Positions 12,860 to 24,972 of a stretch of DNA of 64,000 nucleotides are shown piece by piece. The notes below the pieces were generated by a model that searched no databases, was not told where the DNA came from, and was given only the letters and a program-made list of their open reading frames with translations. This DNA is from Primula veris (Eukaryota > Streptophyta > Magnoliopsida > Ericales > Primulaceae). The translations under genes were made by a program, and so were the position numbers. The DNA lies in assembly GCA_963682055.1 (NCBI GenBank), contig OY821750.1:6264501-6328500 (forward strand), given 5' to 3'. Position 1 is the stretch's first letter. Every line of letters starts with the position of its first letter.

Positions 12860-14210
12860 AGCATATTCATTGATTGGTGCTTTTATGCAACTTGTATGTG
12901 CTTTTTAGCTCATTTTTTTAAAACACTCCCCCTTATAGTTTTGGTTTTATCTACTTTTAGTGGTACTTTATATCTTTTGATTGTTATAAGGTTTTGTTTA
13001 ATGTCATGTTTGTATTTAGACGGCGCCTATCGAATAATTCTGTCTAATTTCGTTTAATCATCGTTTAATCTGTCTAATCCCGTCTATAATCTGTTAGGCT
13101 TCTATACTCCGTCTACTGTATAGGTTTCGTCTAATTTCCGCGTAGACACGCTTTTTAAAACACTAGTACTAGTTTGGTGGTAATTTTTGAGTTTTTATTT
13201 TTACGTTTTGCCTTAAAATATATGGTTGGTGTTTTGTGCAACTTGTATGTGGGTTTGGACAATTTAATACACCCTTGTAGTTTTGGAATTATGTACTTTA
13301 TGATCTTTGTACTTTTTGTAGTGATGAGGATTTGTTTGGTTGCAACTTTTTAACTTTTTTTTCCCTTTTGGCTTAAAACATGGTTGGTGTTTTATGCAAC
13401 TTGACTTGTATATGATTTTGGGTAAATTTTTTAAGCACCCCTTATAGTTTTGGAATTATGTACTTTATTTCCTTTTATTTTTGGTAGTTATAAGGTTTTG
13501 TTTGGTGGCGACTTTTAAGCTTTTCATTTTTATATTTTGGCTTAAGATATGGTTGGTGTTTTATGCAACTTGTATGTGGTTTTGGGTAAAATTTCAAAAC
13601 ACTCCTTCTAGTTTTTGGAATTATGTACTTACATTTTATTTTTGTAGTTATAAGGTTTTGTTTGGTGGCAACTTTAAGCTTTTCTTTTTTGTGTTTTGGC
13701 TTAAAATATGGTTGGTGCTTTCTGTAACTTGTACTATATTATTTTGGGTAAAATTTTAATACTCCCCTTATAGTTTTGGAATTATGTACTTTATTACCTT
13801 GTATTTTTGGTGGTTATGAGGTTTTGTTTGGTGGCAACTTTTAAGCTTTTCTTTTTTGTTTTTTGGCTTAAAATAAGATTGGTGTTTTATGCAACTTGTA
13901 TGTGGTTTTAGGTAGACTTTTAATACACTCCTCCTAGTTTTGGAATTATGTACTTTAGTAATACGTTATATATTTTTGTAGTTATTAGGTTTTGTTTGAT
14001 GGCAACTTTTAAGCTTTTCTTTTTTGTGTTTTGGCTTAAAATATGGTTGATGCTTTATGCAACTTGTATATGGTTTTGGGTAAATTTTTAAAACACTCCT
14101 TCTAGTTTTGGATTTATGTACTTTAGTAGTACCTTATGTTAGTTATAAGTTTTTTTTTTTGTTGGCAACTTTTATGTTTTTCTTTTGCCTTTTGCCTTGA
14201 AATATCTAGA
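12860..14210. repeat. Tandem array of about 165-bp units upstream of the PYL gene, about 7 copies
   Basis: Each unit contains GGTTGGTGTTTTATGCAACT, TATGTGGTTTTGGGTAAA, ACTCCCCTTATAGTTTTGGA, ATTATGTACTTTA, GTTATAAGGTTTTGTTTGGT and GGCAACTTTTAAGCTTTTC. Anchors at about 13396, 13565, 13724, 13891 and 14059 give spacings of 158-170 bp. The interval 13016-13166 interrupts the array with unrelated DNA containing several GTCTAAT runs. The array begins about 240 bp upstream of the PYL ATG. Confidence 0.9.
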
Positions 14211-14909
14211 ATTTATTGGTTTGATCAGATAAAAAAAACGTTTGAGTATATCTCCCGAAATAGCAGTTTAGCTTCCGAAATCCAGCCCCCATTTCTTAAT
14301 CCTAGCTCCGCCACTAGCCATATGTATTGTAAGCTTGGGGTTGATATGTTTGGTTATATCTATAAATACAGTACATTCATAAGCTTGCAATGCCATGTTT
14401 GGTTAATGTATGGAAAAATGATACTATGTTGACGTTGTCGTTTTATCCGAAGATAAATGAGAATGGGAGATTATCAACATCACTTATGAGAATAGAGTAA
14501 AAATTGGAAACAAAGGGAATCTCCAATTTAAAATATATTCTGTAAGTATAAGACCATAAAGTTTAAGGCTAAAACTCATGTGTACTAAAATGTACTATAA
14601 CTATACATGTGGTCCTACTAATTTTAGTTTGTAAACATAAAAGGGGTCAGTATAGAACTTTATTAAACTACAATGGTATTTTATAGTATTCTTTATCAAA
14701 CCTTTGATGTAAGAGTATAGTTTTAAGTTTAATTTATGCAACTTGCAGTCTTTTTTTTTTAATTTAAGGTTGTGAATTTACAATAAAGCCATCAACTAAT
14801 TCTGTTTGTAATGTTTGTTTGTTTGTATATGCCAATTAGTTTCTAAATGACAAAATTGCTCTCACACTGAAACTTATCCGTATTAACAGTTATTTAGTAA
14901 AACGTGAAA
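14211..14909. other. Intergenic AT-rich DNA, no gene seen
   Basis: No exon-like ORF or repeat structure that I can support between the array and the hAT element. Confidence 0.45.
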
Positions 14910-14917
14910 TAATCCTT

Positions 14918-15776
14918 TAGGGGTGGGCACGGGTGGATTGGGGCGGATTGGTCTCAATCCTAATCTGTCCCGTAAAATAAATGGCGGGACGGATTGGGGC
15001 GGATTAGTGAAATTCAAATCCCAACCCAACCCATTATAATTAAAACCTCAACTCAACCCAACCCAATCCAAATCAAGCGGGGCGGATTGAGTGCGGGTTG
15101 TTTCTTGAATTTTCATTTTAGTCATTAATTTTTTATTATTTCGCATAATTTACCTAAATATTTTTAAAAAAATAAATCTTTCAAATAGAAATGTAAACTA
15201 AAAGTCAACCAAAATACGTTTAGAATGTTCGGAACAAGTAACAAAGCTAAAACAAAACAAAACAAAACACAACAAAACAAAACAAAACAAATTGTTTTTC
15301 ATCAATATAATCAAAATCAGAAAACTACATAACAATTGAAATCAAAATTAATAATCCACTGAGTATGACCATCAACCGGGATTATTTATGCAGTGTCGAA
15401 CAATTGTTTAAGGCTTGAAGGTAGGGTAGTGACATCTTTGAACTGTAAAAATTTACAATGAAAAGTTGAATTGGTATATGACAACATATTGAAATTCCAT
15501 TAAGAGTTTACATCAATTTTATTACATTTTGCATCTCGTTTTGTTAGATAATAGATAGTAATTAAAAAAGATCTTGAAATTTTTTTTATATTTATATGCG
15601 GATTGAAACGGGTTGGGGTGGATTAACTCGCGGTTTGGAAATCTCAACCCACGAATTTTTTTACGGATTGGGGTGGAACGGATTTAACTTTTTTTGACAC
15701 TCAACCCACCCCAACCCGCCCCAATCCGCACGGATTGAATTACGAGGCGGATTTGCGAATTTTTTGCCCACCCCTA
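14918..15776. mobile_element. Non-autonomous hAT-superfamily DNA transposon, 859 bp
   Basis: Ends are perfect 12-bp inverted repeats, TAGGGGTGGGCA and TGCCCACCCCTA. An 8-bp target duplication TAATCCTT flanks it exactly (14910-14917 and 15777-15784), which is the hAT signature. Subterminal regions are rich in GGGGCGGATT and its inverse (AATCCGCCCC, AACCCAACCC), so the ends could fold back. The middle is AT-rich and has no transposase ORF, so it needs a transposase from elsewhere. Confidence 0.93.
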
Positions 15777-15784
15777 TAATCCTT

Positions 15785-16924
15785 AACAAAAAGGAAAATG
15801 CCTAATGATTATCTAAGTTGTCAATTTTCTCTTAATTATTCAATCCGATACAGATGTTATGAAAATTTCCAATCTTCATTTCAAATTGTCTTCTACTATC
15901 TTTATATGTAATAAAATCGTACTAGTATTTAAAAGACTACTCTAAATAATAGTCAAAATCGAAGGCAAACAATGTCGATGCTCGTCGATGAGACGACAAA
16001 TCCATCAAAAATTTCAGTAGTTTTTACAGAAACTTAGTTGGTGAAAACCATGAAAGACCGGTCCTCATCGAGGCTTATATGTTGTTATATAACTCTCGAT
16101 ATGCCAATGACTATATTAACTCTCGATATGTCAATGAATAGCGGAAGTCTGTAAAGATTATTTTAAAGAAATTGTCTAAAGACTCTATAAACATTATTTT
16201 AAATAATGTAATTTGTTGGTTGTTAAATGTTCAAGTGTTATGTAGAAAATGAGATCTCTCTGTATAATATTGATTGATTTATATATATATAAACGTATTT
16301 AGGGATGAATATTTATAGAGAGAGAGTAATTGTAAAAATGAATTTTCATATATGAATAATAAAATTGAGAAACTATTTATAATATAGTTTCTCCTAATTA
16401 CAAATAGGTCATTCAAAATACAGAATATACTCAATTGGTCTATCAAAGCCCAATTTACATATTTTACAGAAGTTTGCAATTGAGTCCCTTAAACATATAA
16501 TGTTACAGATAAACATAATTACAAACAGACACTTATACTTTACAGAAGTTTATAATACAGTCCTTTAAACAAACACTTAATACACTTATATTAATATGTT
16601 ACGGTCTTTGTAAAGTACGACCTTGAGCGTTCATCCCTCTCCTCGTCATGAGTAAATTGTACTTAATTTAGTGTAAGCAATAACTATAAGCATCATTTGC
16701 ATCCCTACGAACTCCGGTGTATCATGTTCATAATCAAGATTCATAGTTGTCACCTTTGGTTAAAAATTTCTTAATTGTTTAAAAATGGTGTGTAAGCATC
16801 ATAAAATTTCTTAATTGTTTAAAAATGGTGTGTAAGCATCATGATCTATAAGTTTAAAACTTTAACCTTCTTGAATGTTGCTTAAACGGAGAAGCAAATG
16901 GTGGAATGATTGAGCAAATGTAAT
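15785..16924. other. Intergenic DNA left of the retrotransposon
   Basis: AT-rich with no supported gene. A perfect-looking 40-bp tandem duplication at 16763-16842 contains AAAATTTCTTAATTGTTTAA and ATGGTGTGTAAGCATCAT twice. Confidence 0.5.
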
Positions 16925-16929
16925 GAACG

Positions 16930-17497
16930 TGATAGAACATAAAAATTAGACCCGAATATTTTATTCGGGTAATAATCAACCCACTTTATAAATGGGTATC
17001 CAACGCTTAAATGGGTCATCTCATACTTTTTATAGGAATTGAGGTGTTACTACCAAAAGCCCAAACCCAATCAAATGGGGACCCATGTCTGAAAAATCAC
17101 TGGGATGAAGACATTTGTCAATATCTTAGAAGGCGCAGTTGCCTATAAATAGCCAACTACCCCTCCTAGAAAAGGACCAGAAAATCTATCCAAAAAATAT
17201 AGAGAGAAGTTAAGAAAAGAGAGAAACTAACCAAAGCATATCACTTCGAGAAATAAACCGAGAAAAGACAGCCGAGCACCGAATAAAAGGGGAGAAAGAT
17301 CAAGACGAGAGATTAAATAGTCATATCGAGCACAATTGTAAAACCGAAATACTAATCCGAGCAAATGTAATAGTCCGAACAAGGACAATAATCCGAGCAA
17401 TAATAAAGATCAGGAAGTATCCTTTATTCACGGTTGATTTACCATTATATCATTGTTGAAAAGCCTAACGCGACCGACCAAAGTTATGGCTTTATCA
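16930..17497 (+). repeat. 5' LTR (568 bp) with TATA box
   Basis: TG...CA ends. GCCTATAAATAGCC at 17151-17164 is a good TATA box for the genomic transcript, and AATAATAAAG near 17398 may serve as a poly(A) signal. The same boxes are present in the 3' LTR. Confidence 0.95.
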
Positions 17498-17499
17498 AA

Positions 17500-17519
17500 T
17501 GGCGCCGTCTCCGGGAATC
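17500..17519 (+). other. Primer binding site, tRNA-Asp-like
   Basis: TGGCGCCGTCTCCGGGAATC begins two bases after the LTR. It matches the complement of the plant tRNA-Asp 3' end (TGGCGCCGTTGCCGGGGATC, from memory) at about 17 of 20 bases. Confidence 0.75.
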
Positions 17520-17576
17520 ATCTAGTTCCCAACTAGTTTAGAATTCGAATACCAATACTCTGCCAGACGAGCGACA

Positions 17577-19340
17577 ATGGTTACCAATGTAGAGGAAACC
17601 CATCCCGAGATAGTAGAAACCAATAACCAAAACACGCAAATTAGCCAACAAGACCTCGACGATCTACTCGCTATCCGCGACAGATATGAAGCTATCCAAT
17701 CCGGAAACCAACCAACAACCTCCTACGTCAACCAAGAACAACCGGTCGAACCACCCCGACATTTCATCGAAGGGATTGTCGACGAACACCTTTCGTCCTC
17801 GGAGGACGAACAAGACGTGCCCGTATTAAGGCGTGCACGAAGACGCTTAACCGGGTCCCAAGCAGGGCCGAGCTCAAGAGTCCCTTTGCCTACAGCCTCG
17901 GTCAACTCCGGTGCTCGTTTACAAACGGACGAAGCTCATCAGTTTGGCATGCCCGAGGATCATGTACTCGGACAGTCGCCCCGACTACCGACTAATTCTC
18001 CGAGGATGATTACACCACCCACGGTGGAGGTACAACATGTTGTTCCGTTAGCCGATGAAAGGAACTACGCCCAGCTACAAGCTCAGCTGGCGGCATGCAT
18101 GACGGCCATGACAGCGGCCGGCATCGTATTGCCAGTTATCCAACCCGACAAGGACCCACGCCATGAAGTGGAAGATTCTGCCTACAGGGCCGCCCTGGAG
18201 GCAGCGGGTCGGCGACCCGATACAAGAGTCCCCCACCAAGGGGGCAATGTCCCAATAACTATCGTCCATCCGAACACTCATATGGAACGTGTCCACACAA
18301 ACACGAAGGACGGTAGATATCCCGAATACAGGATCGGGGAAGGATATGGCCCATCACCACATCAGGGAGGATACCCTCCCCCCTACCAAGTCACGGATGA
18401 CGCGTTTCAACAGGCTTGGAACGTATGCCAAGAAACCCCGTGTGCTGAACAGATCACGCGGTACCGCAATCCTATGGGATTCGTCATCCCCGAATTCAGG
18501 CTCTATGATGGGAAGAGTTGCCCTATCGACCATCTGAGGCACTACAAGACGAAGATGGAACTGTGGAGTGATGACCATGCACTGATGTGCAAATTTTTCA
18601 AAAACAGCTTGGGTCAAGAGGCTTCGTCATGGTATCATAACTTACCACGGGGCTCCATTAGAAACTGGGCAGAATTGCTAAGAGCATACTCCACCCGATA
18701 CGCTGCTCATCGGAAAAAGAAGGTTAGTATCGAAACCCTTCTTAAAATGGCGATGATGCCAAATGAAAGGCTCAACGATTACTGCATACGTTTTATCGAC
18801 GTAGCAAACCAGATTCCACGATATGCCAATAATATAGCCATCCAAAACTTTATCAATTCCATCCCTAATGGCTATTGGGCGAGAAGGAAGTTCATAGGCA
18901 AAAACTTACAGACCACTGATTCCCTGCTAGCCTATTTTACCCACCTCACCGATAAAAACGACGAACTGCGTTTCCTCAACCGAACTCTACCGAGAAGAGA
19001 GTCGGTCCGCGAGGCACAGGTGGGTCGCAAAAGAGTTAGGAATAACCAGGAAGAAGCATTCCAACCGACCAGAAAGGGCAAAGAGCCCGAGGTCCATAGC
19101 AGGGTAGAGCGACCACGAGCACTAGAGCTCAAACCGCTCCAGATCGCATACCCAACACCGACCAACGAACATAAACCGCACCAGCTCACCTACCCGATGC
19201 CACCCAAGCCATTTCAACAAGTTCGGCCCCAAGAGAGGGAACACCGAAACACTTTCGGACCGGTCGAGCTGCGATACACTTTCAACCTATCTGCTGAAGA
19301 TATCCTCAAGGATATATGCAGGGAAAGTTGGTATTCCTGA
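17577..19340 (+). CDS. Retrotransposon gag (587 aa), ended by an in-frame TGA
   Basis: Capsid protein of the element. The central retrotransposon-gag fold is visible at about residues 300-450: FRLYDGKSCPIDHLRHYKT, WYHNLPRGSIRNW, AYSTRY, ETLLKMAMMPNERLNDYCIR and NFINSIP. The N-terminal ~270 residues are polar and poorly conserved. The frame stops at TGA (19338-19340), but the same frame stays open beyond it and encodes the nucleocapsid-like CAYHEDHGHLTEHC motif at about 19391-19432. The TGA therefore lies inside gag, before its nucleic-acid-binding part. A nonsense mutation is the simplest reading; readthrough is possible because the stop is followed by C. Confidence 0.9.
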   Translation: MVTNVEETHPEIVETNNQNTQISQQDLDDLLAIRDRYEAIQSGNQPTTSYVNQEQPVEPPRHFIEGIVDEHLSSSEDEQDVPVLRRARRRLTGSQAGPSSRVPLPTASVNSGARLQTDEAHQFGMPEDHVLGQSPRLPTNSPRMITPPTVEVQHVVPLADERNYAQLQAQLAACMTAMTAAGIVLPVIQPDKDPRHEVEDSAYRAALEAAGRRPDTRVPHQGGNVPITIVHPNTHMERVHTNTKDGRYPEYRIGEGYGPSPHQGGYPPPYQVTDDAFQQAWNVCQETPCAEQITRYRNPMGFVIPEFRLYDGKSCPIDHLRHYKTKMELWSDDHALMCKFFKNSLGQEASSWYHNLPRGSIRNWAELLRAYSTRYAAHRKKKVSIETLLKMAMMPNERLNDYCIRFIDVANQIPRYANNIAIQNFINSIPNGYWARRKFIGKNLQTTDSLLAYFTHLTDKNDELRFLNRTLPRRESVREAQVGRKRVRNNQEEAFQPTRKGKEPEVHSRVERPRALELKPLQIAYPTPTNEHKPHQLTYPMPPKPFQQVRPQEREHRNTFGPVELRYTFNLSAEDILKDICRESWYS

Positions 19341-22300
19341 CCACAACCGATCATCTCTCCCCCCAATCAGAGAGATTCCAAGCTCTTCTGCGCATATCAC
19401 GAGGATCACGGCCATCTCACTGAGCATTGCCGTAACATGCGATGGAGAATGAACCAGTGGGGCGATGCAGGATACCTAGCCAAGTTCATCAAAGGAGCTG
19501 GGAATAAAGGCAAACAACTGGCCATCGAAGGATCCGACAATCGGCAAGGCAAAACGATCAACGTCGTTCATATGACAAGACCCAAGGGTCCAGGCGGGGA
19601 ACGATCGCGACAACGGCAGTTGGCCCACTTTGGCCAAGTATCCAAGGCATCACAGGCGTCGACCTTTAAACGACAATGCACACAACGACGACTTCCGCCC
19701 ATTTCTTTCTCGGATCTTGACGAAGAAGGGGTGATTTACCCCCATGGAGACGCCATTAACCTCCAAGTTCAAATTGGCCTAGACATGGTCGGCAGGGTAC
19801 TTGTCGACCAAGGAGCCTCTTGTGATATCATGTACAGGGAGCTCTTCGACAAAATGGAACTCAAGCTGCAAGATCTACGGCCTACTGACGTCACACTGAT
19901 CGGATTCATCTCCGAAACGACTAAACCGTTGGGTAAGATCGTCCTCAGTGTCACAACCGGGTCCGTGTCGGTTCCCGTGGAGTTCTTAGTGGTTAATGAC
20001 CACTCCGGTCACAATGCAATATTGGGCCGACCTTGGTTACATGCCATGAAGGCCATACCCTCGACCTATCACCAAAAGGTCAAATACCCAAATGACAGGG
20101 GAGAGATCGAGACAGCCAGAGGATGTCAAGAGGATTCAAGACGCTGCGAGGAAATCACCGCGACTCTCCAAAAACAACGAAGCATGGTGGAACAACCCAC
20201 CAGCACCAAGAAGCTGATCAACCAAATATCCAAAGCCGAAAGGGTTGTCGAAGAACAAGTAGGAGAGACACTCAGGAAGGTGTATATACCAGGTATGGAC
20301 GAGGAGCATTACTTCCTCCTCGGCGACAACCTTCCAAAACAGGAATCCGAGGAGTTGAAAGCATTCCTTCTCAACAACACTGATAAATTCGCCTGGAGTC
20401 CTAAAGATATGTCGGGCCTAGACCCCAATACGGCATGCCACCACCTAAGTGTAAACACCGAGTACAAGCCGATAGCACAGAGAAGCAGGAAAGTGTCTGT
20501 ACAGCACAGAGCAGCTATAATCGCTGAAGTACAAAAGTTATTGGAGGCTGGAGCCATAAGAGAGGTTTACTATCCAAAATGGTTGTCCAACCCGGTTGTC
20601 GTCCCTAAGAAGAACGGGAAGGAGAGAGTATGTATAGACTTCACAAACCTCAACAAAGCCTGCCCGAGGGACCACTTTCCCCTTCCGAGGATTGATCAAC
20701 TGGTGGACGCAACTGCGGGGGCAGAACGGATGACCTTCCTTGACGCATATTCAGGATACCATCAAATTCTCCTCGCCCGCGAAGATCAAGAAAAGACTTC
20801 GTTTATATCACCTTTGGGAAATTATTGCTATACGGTAATGTCGTTCGGCCTACGCAATGCGGGAGCAACATACCAAAGGATGATAACAAGAGTATGTCGA
20901 GATCATATAGGGAAGACGATGGAGGTATACATAGACGACATGGTCGTCAAGAGCGAAAGAGCCACATCCCACCTTCAAGATATCAGGGACGTTTTCCGAA
21001 CGCTGGGCGAGCACAAACTGAAACTCAATGCGAGCAAGTGTGCATTTGGCATCAGCAAAGGGAAATTCTTGGGGCATATGGTTAGCCGACGAGGAATAGA
21101 GGCTAATCCCGATCAAATAACGGCTCTACGAAACCTAGCAGCGCCCAAGAATAAGAAACAGGTACAAGAGCTCACGGGAATGATGGCCGCGCTGAGCAGG
21201 TTCATTAGCCGATCCGTAGATAAGGGATGGCCATTTTTCGAATCACTCAAGAAGGATAGAAAATTCGTCTGGGACCCGGAATGTGAAGCTTCATTCAACA
21301 ATCTCAAAGAGTACTTGAGGACATTGCCACTGCTAGTAAGGCCGAACAGAGGAGACATTCTGGCATGCTACCTAGCAGTTTCCGCTACAGCTGTGAGCGC
21401 GGTCATCCTAAGAGAAGAAGGTCGCGAACAATTTCCAATCTACTTCGTCAGCAAGACTCTGGTCGAAGCCGAAACCGTTATCTACCCTTGGAAAAGCTGT
21501 GCCTGGCATTGGTCGTCACAACCAGGAAGTTGCCACACTATTTCATAACTCATCAGGTCCGGGTATACACAAAATTTCATATTAAAGAGTCACTTCGACG
21601 GACGGACATTAGCGGCCGAGTTGCCGCCTGGGGGGTCGAGCTATCCCAATTTCATATCGAGTTCGCACCCCGCCATGCCATAAAGGGACAAGTCCTGGCC
21701 GATTTCGTCGCAGAATTCACCGAAGGCTATGACGAGCCTTTGGCACTCTCTCCACAATCACACTGGCAGATACATGTCGACGGATCAGCCACCAAGGACG
21801 GATCAGGAGCAGGGATCGTCCTAAAGTCTAGAGAGGGAGCAATCATCGAAAAAAGCATAAAACTGGGCTTCCGAGCTACCAACAATGAGGCAGAATACGA
21901 GGCCATGATAAATGGCATGCTTATTGCCCGGTCCCTCGGATGCTCCCACTTAATTGCAAGCTCAGACTCCATGCTCATCGTCAATCAAGCCATCGGCGAG
22001 TACCAAGCGAAAGATGATAGAATGATCCTCTACCAAGAGAAAGTCCAAAGCTTGATGGCAACCTTCGAACAGTGCGAGTTAGTAAGAATCAATCGCACCG
22101 AGAATGCACATGCCGATGCATTGGCCACCCTAGCCTCGACATTAACATTGACCGACACCCGGTCGATCACAGTGGAACTACTGCCGACCCCGAGCATAAT
22201 AAAAAGGGTAAACCAGGTGACATCGATACAGTACGAACTAGGATGGATGGAGGACATGACCCATTATCTGCGAAGTGGAACGTTTCCGGTCGACAAGATA

Positions 22301-23494
22301 AAAGCGCTGAAAATTACAAGAAAAGCTCCTCGCTTCTGGCTATCCGAGGACGATAAACTATACAAATCCAGTTACCGGGGACCACATCTACTGTGCGTCC
22401 CGACCGAGCTACAACTGCCGGTCTTGGAGGAAATCCACGAAGGATCTTGCGGAGCACACATCAAAGGGCGATCCCTTGCAAACAAGGCAGTGACCCAAGG
22501 ATATTGGTGGCCCTATATCAAGCGAGACGCCGATGCATACGTCCAACGATGCGACAAGTGCCAACGATTCGCCAAGATACCACGGCTCCCTTCATCTATG
22601 ATGACCCCGGTATCAGCACCATGGCCGTTCGCTCAATGGGCAATTGATTTGGTCGGTAAACTCCCAAGAGCACCTGGGAATGTGGAATATCTGATCATTG
22701 CGACTGATTATTTCACCAAATGGGTCGAAGCTAAACCCCTCCGAGAAATCAAAGCCAGCAACGTCAAACAATTCATTTGGGAATACATCATAACTAGGTT
22801 CGATATACCGTACGCTATAGTCGCCGACAACGGAACCCAGTTCAAAGATGTCAATTTACAGCTGTGGTACAAGGAACTCGGTATCCGAAAATTCTATTCG
22901 ACGCCGACATACCCACAAGGGAACTGGCAAGCCGAAGTGTCAAACCGAACAATATTAGACGGCATCAAGACCACCCTTGAACAGGCAAAGGGGAGGTGGC
23001 CCGAGCGGCTACTCAACGTTTTATGGTCGTGCCGAACTACACCCAAGACGGGCACCAAGGAAACCCCGTTTAGCTTAGCATACGGTGTTGAGGCCATCAT
23101 ACCGACAGAGATCGGGCTACCCACGCTCCGAACGATGTTGGTCGAGCAGGGAAATAATGAACAAAGAATGAGAGAAGAGCTCGACATGATAGACGAGAAA
23201 CGAGAGATAGCGGCCCTTACCCTAGCTAAGTACCAACAAAGCGTGAAGCAAACCTATGACAAGAGAGTAAAAGGGTCTAAAGAATTCATGGTAGGAGAAC
23301 TGGTGCTGCGACGAGTGACGGTCTATACCCGCAACGAAATACATGGCAAACTAAGCCCTACCTGGGAAGGCCCATACGAAATCGTCAAGCAAACAAATCC
23401 AGTCTCTTACAAAATCAAAAGCGTCCTGTTCGCCAACAGCCAAGGGGAAAAGAATTCTTGGAATGTGGCTAACTTAAAGAAGTACTACGTATAG
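19341..23494 (+). pseudogene. Retrotransposon end of gag plus pol: protease, RT, RNase H, second RNase H, integrase; frameshifted
   Basis: The frame continues from gag: CAYHEDHGHLTEHC motif, then aspartic protease (LVDQGASCDIMY, about 19800-19833), reverse transcriptase (PVVVPKKNGKERVCIDF, FLDAYSGYHQI, catalytic YIDD at about 20928) and the first RNase H (YFVSKTL). Near 21474 one base appears to be missing, so this frame ends at 21548 and the protein resumes one frame over up to 23494. The second frame has EFAPRHAIKGQVLADF, then an archaeal-type RNase H (IHVDGSATKDGSGAGIVL, TNNEAEYEA, ASSDSML, HADALA), integrase zinc motif (HEGSCGAH..., CDKCQRF) and catalytic core (AIDLVG, ADNGTQF, PQGNWQAEVSNR), ending LKKYYV. 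The double RNase H supports the Tat lineage. With two lesions this copy is unlikely to make a full polyprotein. Confidence 0.93.
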
Positions 23495-23589
23495 GCAATG
23501 CTCCGAATACAAGTACAGGTGCTACCTTACCCTTCTTGCTTAATGGCATTATCTTTCTTCTTTTGAATGAATAAAATATATTATTATGT

Positions 23590-24557
23590 TGTCTACTAAT
23601 ACTATGAAATTCCCAACATGGCCGAAGTGCCTAGGAATACTATGAAATTCCGTAAATGGCGTGTTACCGAAGGAACGTCTAGGAATACTATGAAATTCTC
23701 AACATGGCCGAAGTGCCTAGAAATACTATGAAATTCCGTAAATGGCGTGTTACCGAAGGAACATCTAGGAATACTATGAAATTCTCAACATGGCCGAAGT
23801 GCCTAGAAATACTATGAAATTCCGTAAATGGCGTGATACCGAAGGAACGTCTAGGAATACTATGAAATTCTCAACATGGCCGAAGTGCCTAGAAATACTA
23901 TGAAATTCCGTAAATGGCGTGTTACCGAAGGAACGTCTAGGAATACTATGAAATTCTCAACATGGCCGAAGTGCCTAGAAATACTATGAAATTCCATAAA
24001 TGGCGTGTTACCGAAGGAACGTCTAGGAATACTATGAAATTCTCAACATGGCCGAAGTGCCTAGAAATACTATGAAATTCCGTAAATGGCGTGTTACCGA
24101 AGGAACGTCTAGGAATACTATGAAATTCTCAACATGGCCGAAGTGCCTAGGAATACTATGAAATTCCGTAAATGGCGTGTTACCGAATGAACGTCTAGGA
24201 ATACTATGAAATTCTCAACATGGCCGAAGTGCCTAGAAATACTATGAAATTCCGTAAATGGCGTGTTACCGAAGGAACGTCTAGGAATACTATGAAATTC
24301 TCAACATGGCCGAAGTGCCTAGAAATACTATGAAATTCCGTAAATGGCGTGTTACCGAAGGAACGTCTAGGAATACTATGAAATTCTCAACATGGCCGAA
24401 GTGCCTAGGAATACTATGAAATTCCATAAATGGCGTGTTACCGAAGGAACGTCTAGGAATACTATGAAATTCCCAACATGGCCGAAGTGCCTAGGAATAC
24501 TATGAAATTCCCAACATGGCGTGTTACCGAAGGAACGCCTAGGAATACTATGAAATT
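23590..24557 (+). repeat. 86-bp satellite array inside the retrotransposon, about 11 units
   Basis: Each 86-bp unit holds two related halves: GGAATACTATGAAATTCTCA plus ACATGGCCGAAGTGCCTA (38 bp), and GAAATACTATGAAATTCCGT plus AAATGGCGTGTTACCGAAGG plus AACGTCTA (48 bp). Anchors at 23682, 23768 and 23853 give an 85-86-bp step. Units are nearly identical, so the array was homogenised recently. It starts about 95 bp after the pol stop. Confidence 0.95.
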
Positions 24558-24972
24558 TATATGCAGGTACAATGCAAGGAATTATTCAGGTCCACATTAC
24601 GGCGGCGATGCAATATAAATTGGCTAAAACAATGAAGGAGAATCAATCTAAACAACAAAATATCAACAAGAAGCATCTCCAAAACAGGAATAACGAAATA
24701 ACAAATGATTTAGCAAGGAAAAATCGATCCAAGCAATTAAATAGCAATACGGCAATGGAAAGGTACAAAATAGGAATAAAGAAATAACATAAATAGTCCT
24801 CGCCCGCATTACGGAGGCAACAAGAAGATCATCGACACTAAAGAGATTCATTTAAGAAGAGCTACTGCAGGAGGAGCACGACGGTAATTGACCGAGCTCA
24901 ATCTCTTCGTCATCCGTCGTTGTGTACCCATCAGACTCATCACCATCAAAACGCTCCTCAGAAATGAGGGCA

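Noticed and set aside
13481..14432. Plus-strand frames of 92 and 98 codons
   Set aside because: They lie in and beside the 165-bp tandem array and repeat its unit; no coding signal.
17723..23187. Minus-strand and off-frame open frames of 60-97 codons over gag and pol
   Set aside because: They overlap well-recognised gag/pol domains in the correct frame and show no family similarity of their own.
23590..24557. CRISPR-like array
   Set aside because: Units are head-to-tail with no unique spacers, inside a plant retrotransposon; it is a satellite.
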